This document shows positions 37,673 through 48,840 of a DNA stretch of 64,000 nucleotides, in pieces. The position numbers were made by a program, and so were the translations under genes. The notes beneath the pieces are model-generated. The model did no database searches. It was given only the letters and a program-made list of their open reading frames with translations, and was not told where the DNA came from. Positions within the stretch are counted from its first letter, which is position 1. The number at the start of each line of letters is the position of its first letter. Source of the stretch: Mesotaenium endlicherianum (Eukaryota > Streptophyta > Zygnematophyceae > Zygnematales > Mesotaeniaceae); contig WELA01002751.1 of the NCBI GenBank assembly GCA_009602735.1, positions 64,447-128,446 of the forward strand. Direction: 5' to 3'.

Positions 37673-38173
37673 TGTAGTGATTTGAGTTATAATGTATTAG
37701 TTTGTAAATATTTTAATACTTTTGAATATATTTGGAGTAGTATTGTGTGGAGTCAAGTGGAAATAGATACTCTAGTAACTTGGTTCATGTCCTTTGAACC
37801 TTCTAAGGCATTTTCAAAGTTAGAGGAAGGACCTAGAAGAACTCCTTGTGGCAAAAGTCAAATGTGCCATTTTTAGGTCAAAAGGACATGTGTACATTAT
37901 TCTAAAAAGAGGTGGCAAGTTTTGGGATGTGTTGGTGCCAACACATCAACATACATTTTCCTAGAAATTACTTATGTAGCAAGTATATAAATAAGAGCTA
38001 GAACATAGAAAGACACTCCAGAATCACTCTTGTACTTGCCAAATTCCGTAAATATATCAACTTTCAAGAAGCATCGCTCTTTCAAGAAGCTACCACTCGT
38101 GTTCAAAGATCCTTGTCTTGAATGGATAAAGTGTTATATTTCACTAAGTATTTTATCTATCTGTTTCATTACA
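37673..38173 (+). repeat. 3' LTR of element A
   Basis: 501 bp, TGTAGTGATTTGAG...TTTCATTACA, followed by target duplication GAGGG. Carries the family hairpin near 37.93-37.95 kb. Confidence 0.92.
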
Positions 38174-38584
38174 GAGGGTAACCCATGTTGGCATACTACA
38201 TGGTTGTAAAATTGTTTTGTAGTTTCGAGTGCAGTCACCGTGACAGTGGTGGGGATGAAAATGACCATTTATGTCAATTTATCCACTACTACTAAGATAG
38301 AATCATGCCCATTGGCAGTTCTTGATAGTGTTACCACCCAGTTCATGGATATTGTTTTCAATCGTCCAGCTAGGATGAGTAATGGTTGCAATAGGCCTCC
38401 GGGTGGTGTGTGTCTCGACTTGTTTTTCTGACACTGGTCACAGGACTTAAGATATTTCAAGACCTCCCGAGGCAACCCTTCCCAATGATAATGTTTTGCC
38501 AGTTTGCCAACAATTTTGGCCTGCCCCAAATGTCCACCCAGTAAATTGTCATGTGCTTGACTCAGTAAGAGTCACTTTATTTAA
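38174..38584 (-). pseudogene. Element C integrase segment
   Basis: Family-B integrase core and finger: [54 protein letters not shown]. Closely similar to 30.65-31.0 kb of element B. It continues the block at 18.03-18.69 kb across element A and is cut on the right by the piggyBac element. Confidence 0.85.
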
Positions 38585-40722
38585 CACTAGATAGCCCAAG
38601 CTAATACACACTTTTTGGTGCAAATATAGCATAAGTTTGCTATTTTTTTGAACTCTTAATAGTACTCCAATGATGTCTTGAGACATAGATTTGGAAAGGT
38701 ATAAGTCTCACCTTTCTGGTCATATGACTTTTTTTTTTTAATTAGATTAATGAATTATTAATTGAATGTAAAGACAAGTGAACACGATCGCCTATTTTTG
38801 GTCAATTTTCAAGAACCTCTTGGGGCTAGCTCTTACAACTCCAAGCATTTGGATTTTGGCCAGAGGTGGCTACACATGTTCTTAGAGGATGTACCAAATT
38901 TCAGACATCTAGTCAAAGTATCTTATGAGATACAATTTTTATCGAAGTTGCTCTCTAATATGCGACGCTTTTTTTTTTTTGGTGCATTTAGAAGCCAAAA
39001 GTGTGAAATGGCTAAATGAATTGTTGTGAAATCAAAGTAGGAGTTCATAAATCCATACTTTGACCACATCTTATTCATTGCATAAGGATATTAATTTATT
39101 TATTTTTTTAATTTTAAAATATTAAGAAATGAATGAAAGCAATTAATATTTCACTTTTACCTATAAACTACACAAATCACAATATTATAGAGAGTACAAA
39201 ATTCAAAATGTCAACTAAGCATAAGGCATCTAACACACTCTTGGACACAAACACATGGCATCATACATCTTACTTCATAAGAGAATTGCACCATTTGAAG
39301 TCATGCTAAAAAGTCGTCGATATGCTATTCCTTTGCCCTCACCTCTCGTGTAGGACCTACATCCAAGTGGTCTATAGCTAGGCAAAGTAATAGGCCCCTT
39401 CTGAAGCTTTTTCCAAAAGTGCTTTAGACTGGGAAGAGCATGCAGGCCCATAGCCATGCACAAACCATGAAACACAACAATTTCAGTGGTCGTGCAAGGA
39501 ATCCAGCCCCTAACATTATGCTCAGCTGCATATGCATTAGTCTCTCTAGCTAGCTGGTCAAAGAACCACATGGGCATGAATAAGCACAACACGCCAAAGG
39601 GGGACAGACCTCTAAAATTCTTGGCCGAGATGCCTTGAAGCCCATGGTGATGGTCACTAGAGGGCTTCAATAACATGTCCTCATATGTCTCTCCAGGGGC
39701 AGCCTCCCTCCAGCTCCATTCTTCAAGGAGCTCCTCAGCAACTCCATTGTCTTCTTGCATGCTTAGGGGTAGCACCTGTGCATCCTCCTCGTCCAAATCA
39801 GATTCTGAACTTTCGGCCTCACTGGCAGTGCCTGCATCACTTTCAGAGTCCATAACTTTGGACTTTCTTTTTCCTTTCCTAACTGCTGCTGTCTGTGCTT
39901 GTTTGAACTTGCTCCTTTGTGCAGGAGTTGTTATCCTACTCACACCTAAAGGCCTCCCCCTCTTTCTCTTCTCGGCCACAAACAAAAGTTCCTCACTCTC
40001 ATCAAGTTCCTCATCAGGCAAGGATAACTCTAGTCTAAGAGGAACAAGCGGGCCTTCCGAATCAGGCTGTGAGGGCTGGCTGTCAGGCACACATAATACT
40101 TTCTTCTTATACGCACCCGCGGCTAAACATTGCTCAAACCCGTCGTCGGCGTTAAGATGACCCTCTACAAACTCAGCAGTAAACTTTACCTTTGTCCCAT
40201 CATACTCAAACAAGACTTGAAAGAGAGTGTCATCCTTCTTCCCCTTCATTTCTTTCTTTACCTCTCCTCTCAAAAACACTTGTTCACATTCATCACCGAA
40301 TTGCTCATATGCCCATACTCGTCCGAAATAAATTGAACTCACAAATATGTACAACCCTAGCATAGGACTCCTAGAACTCTCTCCTACAGCCATGGCGGAC
40401 GAATTCAAGAAGAGCGACAAAGAAGAAGGAAGAAGCAGTTGCTGTCAGTCGCGGAAAACTGCAATTCGAACAGACATTGAACAGGCGAAATTGATTTCAA
40501 TCCAGATTTTGGATCGTACGTTTTCACCTGTACCTTTGTCCGTACTCGTCGGTTTTGTTTGCGAATTTAATCGCACAATCCTTGCGATGTTCCCAATCGT
40601 TTGAACCTAATTTTGTAAAAAATGATTAAATATACGTAAAATGCTAGCCTAAACCAGGGAGCTCTCGAAATGCACCAAAATATGTGTGTTGCACCAAATG
40701 TGGTTTTATGGGCTATCTAGTG
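38585..40722 (-). mobile_element. piggyBac-type DNA transposon, non-autonomous
   Basis: 2138 bp with perfect 14-bp terminal inverted repeats CACTAGATAGCCCA and target duplications TTAA at 38581-38584 and 40723-40726, the hallmark of piggyBac. The motif TTTTGGTGCA recurs near both ends (about 38.61 and 40.67 kb) and internally near 38.98 kb; such subterminal repeats often bind transposase. It carries the N-terminal part of a piggyBac transposase on the minus strand, but the remaining 0.7 kb is AT-rich with no catalytic DDD domain. It looks like an internally deleted copy needing a helper. It sits in the integrase/RNase H region of element C. Confidence 0.88.
39275..40420 (-). pseudogene. Truncated piggyBac transposase (N-terminal part)
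   Basis: Open frame of 381 codons. Residues 1 to about 110 are unassigned. An acidic stretch (LPDEELDESEELLF) is followed by a basic KRKRGRPLG motif resembling an AT-hook near residue 155 and a second acidic serine-rich stretch (SESDAGTASEAESSESDLDE). The region PFGVLCLFMPMWFFDQLARE...NAYAAEHNVRGWIPCTTTEI...HGLCMAMGLHALPSLKHFW matches the start of the DDE_Tnp_1_7 (piggyBac) domain, where the usual pattern is ETN.YA...W.P.T..E...F.GL...MG...LPS...YW. The frame ends soon after, and the three catalytic aspartates and C-terminal cysteine-rich finger are absent. Start could be the first Met or MAVGESS ten codons in. Confidence 0.75.
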
Positions 40723-40726
40723 TTAA

Positions 40727-41250
40727 TAGAAATTTCCAGCTTCAGCCTGTCTGAAGCGGTTTCAATTACCCAGACCCCTCTCTTGAGCTTATTCCCGAGT
40801 GCATTAGCAGGACACACACCATCAGTGGGGTTGGGCTCAAATATTGGGTCAGAAAGGGAGGCTTTCTTAAATTGTTCAAAGAAGAACTTTTTCACCTTTA
40901 GTAAAGTGAGTGCACGAAGGACTTTATCTACCGCATGCTGACTAAAGTTCCTTTCTTGCAAGTCAGGTCTTCCAGAGAGTGCATCAGCAGGACTCGACTT
41001 CCCTGGTTTGTAGTCAATCTGGACTTGGAACTGCTCCAACATCTGGCTCTAGCCGTTGTCCCTTCTCGACACTTGGACTTCTTTTGAAAGTGAGTCAAAG
41101 CTAGATGATCTGTAATCACTTTAAAAGCTTTACCATGTAAGTTTGCTCTCCACTGCTTGAGTACATGGATGGTAGCAAGCAGCTCTTCATCATGCACAGA
41201 ATAGTTAATTTTAGCTGGGTTGAATTTCATAGACTGATAAGGCACCAGGT
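40727..41250 (-). pseudogene. Element C RNase H/integrase linker segment
   Basis: Family-B RNase H end and linker ([35 protein letters not shown]). Follows the piggyBac element on the right in the expected order. Confidence 0.82.
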
Positions 41251-41364
41251 GCTACTCCTGCTCCACTTAATATACCATATACACATGCAATCAAGAATCA
41301 CCAGCGCTGGAACGATACTTAGCAATTTAATGAATGCCAAATATGCGGATCGTTGCAAGGATTT
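41251..41364. other. Unassigned filler between two family-B blocks
   Basis: About 110 bp with no similarity that I can see to the rest of the window. It separates two partly duplicated RNase H blocks of family B and may be filler from a rearrangement. Confidence 0.3.
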
Positions 41365-41813
41365 TTTGATTTTTAATGAAGTGAGTGCACAAAGGACCTT
41401 GTCTACAGCATGCTGACTAAAGTTCCTTTCTTGCAAGTCAGGTCTTCTAGAGAGTGCATCAGCAGGATTCAACTTCCCTGGTTTATAGTCAATCTGGACT
41501 TGGAATTGCTCCAGCATCTGGCTCCACCGGTTGTCCCTCCTCGACAGCTTGGACTCCTTCTGAAAGTGAGTGAGAGGTAAATGATATGTGATTATCTTTA
41601 AGGCTTTACCATGCAAGTATGCTCTCCACTGCTTGAGAACATGAAAGATAGCCAACAACTCTTTATCATGCACATATTAATTAATCTTAGCTGGGTTGAA
41701 ATTCATAGACTCATACAGCACAGGGTGCCACTCCTGCTTGACCTTACCATCCTTCGTGATTCTGTCAGCAGGCTGCAATAAAATAGCGCCCATGGCAAAG
41801 TCAGATGTATCAG
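41365..41813 (-). pseudogene. Family-B RNase H segment, partly duplicating the neighbouring block
   Basis: Encodes [35 protein letters not shown] and [20 protein letters not shown]. About 350 bp of it covers the same part of RNase H as 40.9-41.25 kb, so a local duplication or a second overlapping copy is present. Confidence 0.8.
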
Positions 41814-43062
41814 TGAAAGGAGCAGAGTGCCCTAGTGGAAGCGTAGTGACTTACGAGGAAAAGAACTAGTTGCAATCATACCAAAGAGTGCAACGGCATA
41901 TCACTAAGAATGCTTAGGAAAATTACTCAACATTTTGAGTAGCAAGAAACTGCTTACAAATGTAGGATAAAAGGCCTTGTCATTACAAACTTGTAGAAAT
42001 TTTCAGAAGTGAAAACTGATAAGAGACAAAGAAGTTATGCCTATTTATAATTTTCTGCCTAAGTGCTCTTCTCTAGGAGGAAGCTACGGAATTTTGTAAG
42101 TGTTCGTCAAATTGTCCCTTCCAGAATATTCGTGAGTAGGCCATATCAATCTCATCTGACGTGTCGGGCCGCATTGACGTCCACATACATGCATCGAAAT
42201 TACTAGAATATTCTATCTTAGCCGCGCTAGTGTAGTGAAACAGATAGAGAAAGTACTTAGTAAAACAGAATACTTTATCTATTCAAGACAAGGATTTTTG
42301 AACACAAGTGGTAGCTTCTTGAAAGAGAGATGGCTTCTTGAAAGTTAATATATTTCTGGATTTTGGCAAGTACAAGAGTGATTCTCCAATGTCTTTCTAT
42401 GTTCTAGCTCTTGTTTATATACTTGCTACATAAGTAATTTCTAGGAAGGTGTATGTTGATGTGTTGGCACCCAACACATCCCAAAACTTGCCACCTCTTT
42501 CTAGAATAATGTACACATGTCCTTTTGACCTAAAAATGGCACATCTGACTTTTGCCACATGGAGTTCTTCTAGGTCTTTCCTCTAACTTCGAAAATGCCT
42601 TGGAAGGTACAAAGGACATGAACCAAGTTACTAGAGTACCTATTCACACTTGACTCCACACAATACTACTCCAAATATATTTGAAAACATTAAAATATAT
42701 GCGAACTAATATATAATAACTCAAATCACTACAGCTAGGCTAAACCGGAACTTCTAGGTAAATCGACCTAGTCGGCACTCCGCGTCAGCCAAACTTACGT
42801 AAAGGTTCGGGTTCACTCTAACGGGCCAGATCGCTCGACGCTGTCGGTCAATCCGACGGTCGCGCTCACCGCGAATTAAGGACAGTTGTCAACCGACCTC
42901 AAAACTTATTAACGTTCGGAAATCCTTAACTCTCTCAATACTTGACCAAATTTGATGAACTTTATATCAAAATGACCACAAAAATGCATTCTACGCTTCT
43001 ATGCAATCAAAGCATACTTTCATGAAACTCAAAAATGCAATTTATAAACCTATGACCTTACA
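41814..43062 (-). repeat. Solo LTR, family E (itself split by a family-A solo LTR)
   Basis: TGAAAGGAGCAGAG...TATGACCTTACA. A perfect target duplication ATCAG lies at 41809-41813 and 43063-43067. Without the inner insertion it is about 741 bp, matching E's 744-bp LTRs. Inserted in the RT/RNase H of element C. Confidence 0.92.
42231..42733 (-). repeat. Solo LTR, family A, inside a solo family-E LTR
   Basis: 503 bp with perfect target duplication GCTAG at 42226-42230 and 42734-42738. Reverse orientation relative to element A. Family hairpin near 42.46-42.48 kb. Confidence 0.93.
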
Positions 43063-43745
43063 ATCAGTAACCACCTGCACAGGTTTGTTGGGGTCATACA
43101 CAACTAAGACTGGGGCAAAACAGAGAGCATCTTTAAGGGTTTGGAAGGCAGCTTGTTGCTCTTCCCCTGCCACATACCCTATGTCCTTCTTAGTAAGGTC
43201 AGTCAGTTTACTGGCTTTTGTGGAATAATTCTCAATAAATCTCCTACAGTAATTAGCCAACCCGAGGAAGGATCTAACTTCCGAGACATACTGTGGTGGT
43301 GGCCAGTCCCTTTTGTTCTGGACTTTCTTAGGATTTACACCGATGCCTTCCTAACCGACAATGTATCCTAAGAATTCAATACTCTCCTTAAACAAATCAC
43401 ACGTGCTCATTTTAGCATATAACTGAATTTTTCTTAGTGTCCTTCATTGTCTTCAAGTGCTCAGCATGCTCAGCTTCATTTTTAGAGAAAATTAGAATAT
43501 CATTCAAGAAGACTTGCACAAACTTATCCAAGTAAGGCGGGAAAATGTCATTCATAGCACCCATCAAGGTTGCAGGAGCATTAGTCAGTCCAAATGGCAT
43601 CACATTAAACTAATAGTGTCTAGAACGTGTGCGGAAGGCAGTCTTGTGTTCATCTCTCTCAACAATTCTAAGTTGATGATAACCACTCTTGAGATCTATT
43701 TTACTGAACACTTTAGCACCAGACAGGGGTATCAAGCAAGTCCTC
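43063..43745 (-). pseudogene. Element C reverse-transcriptase segment
   Basis: Family-B RT pieces: [54 protein letters not shown]. Degraded compared with element B. Confidence 0.85.
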
Positions 43746-44641
43746 GATTCTGGGTAAAGCCTCTCTTAGCAGCAGACAAAACACTCTGTCTTCCTTCTGG
43801 TTCCAATTTTTGATGAACTCCATCGCATTCAGCAATTTGCATCCTCCTGGAAGCCTCTTCTTTTCCTTCATTTGCCATCCATACAGGACAAGAGGAAGAG
43901 CACTGGTGGGTGCCAAGTTAGTCTGCCCATTACTGGCTCCTCTCAATTTTATTGTACCTCTGCTCCAACACACTTCAGCTTGATGTCTATTAAGCTAGGA
44001 CCTGCCTAGCACGAGTCATAGATGCCAGTGTTGAGTACCTCAAATGTAAGCGTTTCAGTTACAATTGCAATGCCAGAATCTAACTGGACCTCAATAGGCT
44101 TGGTTATAACTCCTCCCAGGATACTTGAGGCGTCTCGAAGGAATATTTTTCTATTTCCTTGGGTGACAGTAGGCAGCCTTAGCCGCTTAACTAAGTCCGT
44201 ATGGATGAAAGTATGTGACGCCCCTCCGTCAACAAATGCCCTCACCTTCCTGCCAGCAATCATACAATGCAGTAGAATAGGGGGGACTGACGTTTCCTGA
44301 CTTTCGCATTGTTCTCCTGACTTAGCAAAGAAATGTTGGACATGAAGTGGCACAAGGCCATCCAGAGTGTGCTCTCTCTGAAGATCTATATTGCTGATGG
44401 TCTCCTTTATCTGTTTGTCAAGCAACCATAGTGAATCCTGTTTAGCAGGATCCATAATACCTGCTACAAGAGCAGCTAGCGACGACTCACTATCCCTAGC
44501 ATCCTCATTGTCAGTAGACTTGAATACTGACTGTTGCTGTCTTTCAAAGACTGATCATGTCTCTCGACCTTTGGAATGTGCTTTCTGTGACACTGCTTTC
44601 TGTATTGGCCCAACTGCTGGCAATGGAAGCAGTTAGGTTTT
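43746..44641 (-). pseudogene. Element C protease and gag zinc-knuckle segment
   Basis: Protease block (MIAGRKVRAFVDGGASHTFI, RLRLPTVTQGNRKIFL) followed on the right by a zinc-knuckle region (FHCQQLGQYRKQC). Same order as in element B. The right edge is cut by a plus-oriented family-B LTR. Confidence 0.82.
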
Positions 44642-45247
44642 TGTAATGTACCAGTATATTGGATATGTATAAAATTCATTTGGATATAATAATTAAATAA
44701 GTTCAGCCCGCTGAACTTTAGTTAGTGTTTAGTCTGCTGGATTTAAGCTTGCTGGATACTTGATACTTAGTTAAATGACTCAGCCGAGAGTAGCGAGCTG
44801 AAGTCCATTAGGTCAGCCTGTTGACTTGTGTCAGCTTGCTGACACATTCTTGAACAGTCAGCAAGTTGTCGTACTCGGCAGCAGCGAACCGCCTAGCTAT
44901 GCATCTAAGTGTGGTGAACTAGGTGAGTGGCCAGATGGCACCCTTAAGGTGGATGGCAATTCGAGATGATGGAAGATGGCTGTGGATTTGGTTAGCCGAG
45001 GTCCTACCAACGTGGTTAACTCCTGGGTAGGCGGTGCCATCGCACTTGCCGTTGAACAGTAAACTCATTCCACGTACATATGCTAGGTATTGGTCTCGAG
45101 TTCGGCATTCAAAAACGAGGCTAACTCTCTTGTGCTGCTTACTGAGAGACATCTGAATTTACAGCAAGAAGCCGTTGATACGCAGTCTTTTAACCTTGCT
45201 TATGTATGAGTTTACCAATTGCATTATTGATGCTTGTTTACCCTTGA
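44642..45247 (+). repeat. Truncated family-B LTR in plus orientation
   Basis: About 606 bp beginning TGTAATGTACCAGTATATTGG, the reverse of the LTRs at 26864 and 35026. The last 100 or so bases are missing where it meets a truncated family-A LTR. Confidence 0.8.
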
Positions 45248-45628
45248 CTTTTCCTGGAAATTGGCAAGTACAAGAGTGATTCTCCCATGTCTTTCTATAA
45301 TCTAGCTCTTGTTTATATACTTGCTACATAAGTAATTTCTAGGAAGGTGCATATTGATGTGTTGGCACCCAACACATCCCAAGACTTGCCACCTCTTAGA
45401 ATAATAAACACATATTCTTTTGACCTAAAACTGGCACATTTGACTTTTGCCACATGGAGTTCTTCTAGGTCCTTCCTCTAACTTTGAAAATGCCTTAGAA
45501 GGTCAAAGAACATGAACCAAGTCATTAGAGTATCTATTCACACTTGACTCCACACAATACTACTCCAAATATATTGAAAAGCCTTAAAATTATATGCAAA
45601 CTAATATATTATAACTCAAATCATTACA
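45248..45628 (-). repeat. Truncated family-A LTR
   Basis: About 380 bp of the family-A LTR (reverse orientation), ending AAATCATTACA. The other end is lost at its junction with the family-B LTR. Family hairpin near 45.36-45.38 kb. Confidence 0.85.
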
Positions 45629-45937
45629 GTTGCTGTCTTTTAAAGGCTGGTCCTTTCTCTCGACCTTCGGGAGGTGCTTGATTGGTCATGCTCTCTGAAG
45701 TGACCCAAATGCTGGCAATGGAAGCGAATAGATTTTGCTGAGGCTGGTCTCGGCTTAGTCCTACCACCACCTCTTTCGTAGCCACCTCGAGAGTAACCAC
45801 CTCTCCCTCTAGACTGCATAGCATTATACTCATACTCGTATTCATCACCCTGATCATCCTCAGCCTGGTCTCTTTCAAGTGCATTGTAGGAACCGTGGGG
45901 CTTTTTGACAACCTTAGACACCAAAGCATTACTCTGG
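45629..45937 (-). pseudogene. Element C gag, glycine-rich and zinc-knuckle segment
   Basis: Family-B gag tail: MVSKVVKKPHGSYNAL, a Gly/Arg-rich stretch and a knuckle-like FHCQHLGHFREH. The right edge is the hAT insertion point. Confidence 0.85.
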
Positions 45938-45954
45938 CAGGGTTACGCCGTACG
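45938..45954 (+). repeat. hAT left terminal inverted repeat
   Basis: 17-bp perfect inverted repeat with 50901-50917, starting CAGGGTTACG, preceded by the 8-bp target duplication. Confidence 0.9.
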
Positions 45955-46559
45955 CTAGTACGCTAAATACGCTTCGTACACTAGTTCGCTAAATTCGATA
46001 TGTAAAAAGTTGGCTCCGTTCGTTTAGTACGCTTAGTACGTGCTAATGTCGACGTCACGACGTTACTTTTGAACGTCAACGATAAATCCTGACGGTCGCA
46101 CGTGTAAAAGTACATTTGTACTTTGTTAAGAGTTGTCTAGCAGTGGGTTATGATTTTGCGTCGCTATAGATTATTATGAAAGTAAGCAACCACTACATCA
46201 GAAAGACATGATATAAGTTTACCCATGAACAAATTCATATTGCATTGCTCATGTGGTTTTTAGCCATTTTAGTTCGATCATCCTTCACTTGTCGACTCCG
46301 CAGCTAACTTTGTCTGAAACTAATTTACCAACTAGAATACGAGTGGCTTTTGAGCTTATTATGAAGGTAGCAATTTAACATGCATAGCAATGTTCGAGCT
46401 TCCATTATCAAACCATATGTATAATAATGATATTTTTACAAACAATAAAATCCCACATAATAATTGAGGTCTTAAATTCTTGATAGTTAATGTGCTTGTA
46501 TTGCCAACTATAATTTTATGTAAGAGCTAAATCTTTAACACCTTCACATTACAAGCCTG

Positions 46560-47540
46560 ACCTTCCTTGCCTCTTTTTTGCCTGCATAAACACACACATA
46601 CAATTCAAGTGGCCAATCAAAGAAAAACAAGTGTTCAGAAGCCGAGAGCAATCAGACTTCGAGGGGTACAAAGAGAGCGAGATGGAGAGGAAAAAAAGCG
46701 AAGAGAGAGGAGAGAGCCAAGCCTGCAACAGCAGCCTTCACGACCCCCTCAGACATGGAACCAGCCGCAAGCACATGTAAAGGGGGAGAGATGTCGAGAA
46801 AATAGTGGGGGAGGGAAAGAGAGGGCAAGAGGAGAGAAAGCAAGAGAGAAATAGGGACAAGATCAAAAAGAGTGACAAGCGTGCTGCTGCTGCAGCCCCA
46901 ATGACCCCTTGATGTATGGCAGCACCTGCCAGCACACACAAAGAGAGAGAGGGAGAGGAATGGAGAGGGTAAGAGAGAGGAAGAGAGGGAGAGGGGGAGA
47001 GGGGGAGAGGGAGAAAGAGCCCCCCAACAAACCCCCCGACAACGACTCGTGAAGTGGCAGAGACAACGAAAGAACGGGAAAGAGAGAGATATAGAAGGGC
47101 CCCTCCTCCTGGCTCCCCCTCCAGCTGTGGCATATAGGAGCCCAAAGAGGCACTAGTGGCACGTCAAGATACAAAGGGAGGGTGCATAAGACATCGTGGT
47201 GGTGATGAACCAAGGTGGAAACAGGAAGCAGGTAACAGGCGACAGGTTGCAAGGGTACGGGAAGCAGCATGTGGCAGGTGGCAGTCGGCAGGCTACAAGA
47301 AGCAAGCGGCCACTGAGCAGGTGGCAAGCAGGCGAGAGGGCGAGCGACAAGTAACACCCACCAAATCTACACCATCAGAAGACACAGCTGCTTGTTGGAC
47401 GCACCCCCCACTGCGTCGGTGCATGTAAAAGGTAACCATAGCCGGGGGGGGGGATGCGTACAACTTACCTCCTGCTAACCAGGAAGATGCCACTGGGCCT
47501 GGCGCATTGACACACACGCACCAGGCGCTCATCGTCGTCA
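46560..47540. repeat. Purine-rich low-complexity tract inside the hAT element
   Basis: Long GA/GGAG-rich runs (46.65-47.1 kb), then a GC-rich stretch with repeated AAGCAGG-like words (47.2-47.35 kb). Open frames here arise from composition. It resembles intron sequence of GC-rich host genes. I see no domain. Confidence 0.5.
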
Positions 47541-48840
47541 GCTGCCCATACACATGAGCATACACACAGACACGTGCTCAGACGCATGTGTACACGCACA
47601 TACCTCCGCACAGGCCCAGTTGCGCCCCCACGTGCGCGCGCGTGCGCCGCACTGGCCCATCCGCTCTTCTGCCCTGCCCGCGCAAGCACACACACTGGTA
47701 CATAGGCACAAACGCGCCCCCTACCCACCCGCGCGCACGTGCACACAGGACTGCTAGCACGCCAGCACGCCAGTGAGCAATGGGGCCGGCAACAAGCTCC
47801 CCACCTTGCAGTGCGGCCTGCGGCGCGTGCCATTGTGGTGGCACACTCTTGAGCATTGTGGGGCAGATGCCCAGCGCCTTGGCGACCGCGTTGATGGGCA
47901 GGTGGAAGTGCTGCGCCAGGTCGCCCATCACGAGCTTGCCGGTGTGCTCTTGCTGCGCGCCTCCAAGCCCCCCCCCACCCCTCCTCTCCCCCCCCTCCCC
48001 CCGCGATCCTCATGAATGCTGACAGCTCACACGTCAGGGGGGGCTGACAGGGAGGACGAGCACCAAGCACACAGGCTGGGAGGTATACGTGCAAACAAAC
48101 AAACAGACAGGCAGGGAGACACAGGCACGCGGGCGGAGAAACGGAGGTGTAGAGAAGGACTGACGAGCTGCTGGCACCGGGAGACGAGCAGCAGCATACA
48201 CAAGCACCCCAGCACCACACCCCGCACAAAGAGGTGCAGGCAAGAGTGGACACATGCACACAGAATTCCACACACCTGCAGTGCGAGCCCGCAGCACACG
48301 TGCATATGGTCCAAGCCCCCAACCCCCCCTCCCCCCCACTCCCGACGCACCAGCACCAGACCAGAGGCGTGCAGCCGCAGCCGTTGACCCCCGCACATAG
48401 TAGACGCCCAAAGACGCCGGGCGATCATAGCCATCAGCCGCCCATGCACGCGCGTGCACGCAGACACATGCACAGACGCACGTGTACAGATGCACACACT
48501 TCCTGCACAGCCCCATGTGCGCACACACGCGCGCAAGCGTGCACCCACTTGCCCACCCGCTCTCCTATCCACGCAAGCACACACTCTGGTTCACCCGCAC
48601 CCGCCCACCCGCCTGCAAGAATGCAAACACACAGACTTGTGCGTGTGCACGCGCCTGCCGCCACACACACAAACACACACACAACCATGCTTCTTCCTGC
48701 AGGTGTGCGCCCCCTGCCCGCACACGCCCCCACCCCCCAACCACCGGGTGCCGCCCCAATCGTCGGACCCGCGCACACACCCCCCAAACAGCTCGCCCCC
48801 CTTGCACACGGAAGCAAAAGGGTGAGAGAGAGGGCATGCA
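47541..48840. repeat. CA/TG-rich microsatellite tracts inside the hAT element
   Basis: Repeated CACACA/GTGTGT and CACGCG words, mostly in 47.54-47.76 and 48.2-48.8 kb, flank the RWP-RK-like exon at 47848-47952. Similar simple repeats occur in ABCB introns (e.g. 5.4 kb), which fits captured introns. Confidence 0.6.
47848..47952 (-). pseudogene. RWP-RK domain exon fragment captured in the hAT element
   Basis: A 35-codon exon-like block after a good acceptor (GCGCGCAG). It reads GKLVMGDLAQHFHLPINAV then AKALGICPTMLK, the first half of the RWP-RK domain (typical pattern: L..L..YF.LPI..AAK.LGV..T.LKK). A GTGTGCC donor-like sequence follows. The second half with the RWPxRK core was not found in the next kilobase, so the domain appears incomplete. 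RWP-RK proteins (NLP, RKD) are plant and algal transcription factors in nitrate response and egg-cell identity. I judge this a captured fragment, not a working gene. Confidence 0.65.

Larger units (their letters stand above)
18688..38173 (+). mobile_element. Ty3/Gypsy chromovirus A, split by two later insertions
   Basis: LTRs at 18688-19188 and 37673-38173, both 501 bp. A perfect 5-bp target duplication GAGGG lies at 18683-18687 and 38174-38178, which proves that these are two ends of one insertion although 19.5 kb separates them. A Met-tRNA-like PBS (TGGTGTCGGAGC) follows the 5' LTR. Gag starts near 19226; zinc knuckle, protease and RT follow to about 22.05 kb. RNase H, part of the integrase and a chromodomain resume at about 26.72-26.86 and 35.75-36.9 kb. 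Interrupted by the LARD (22055-26717) and element B (26864-35746). Without them it is about 5.9 kb. Broken, with several breaks. LTRs differ by roughly 7% by eye, so it is of moderate age. It landed in the integrase region of element C. Confidence 0.92.

Noticed and set aside
38581-40726. Harbinger or Mariner element instead of piggyBac
   Set aside because: Target duplication is TTAA rather than TWA or TA, and the open frame matches the piggyBac N-terminal pattern.
46560-47400. Open frames in the GA-rich tract
   Set aside because: Composition artefact: Arg/Glu-rich on one strand, Leu/Ser-rich on the other, with no motif.
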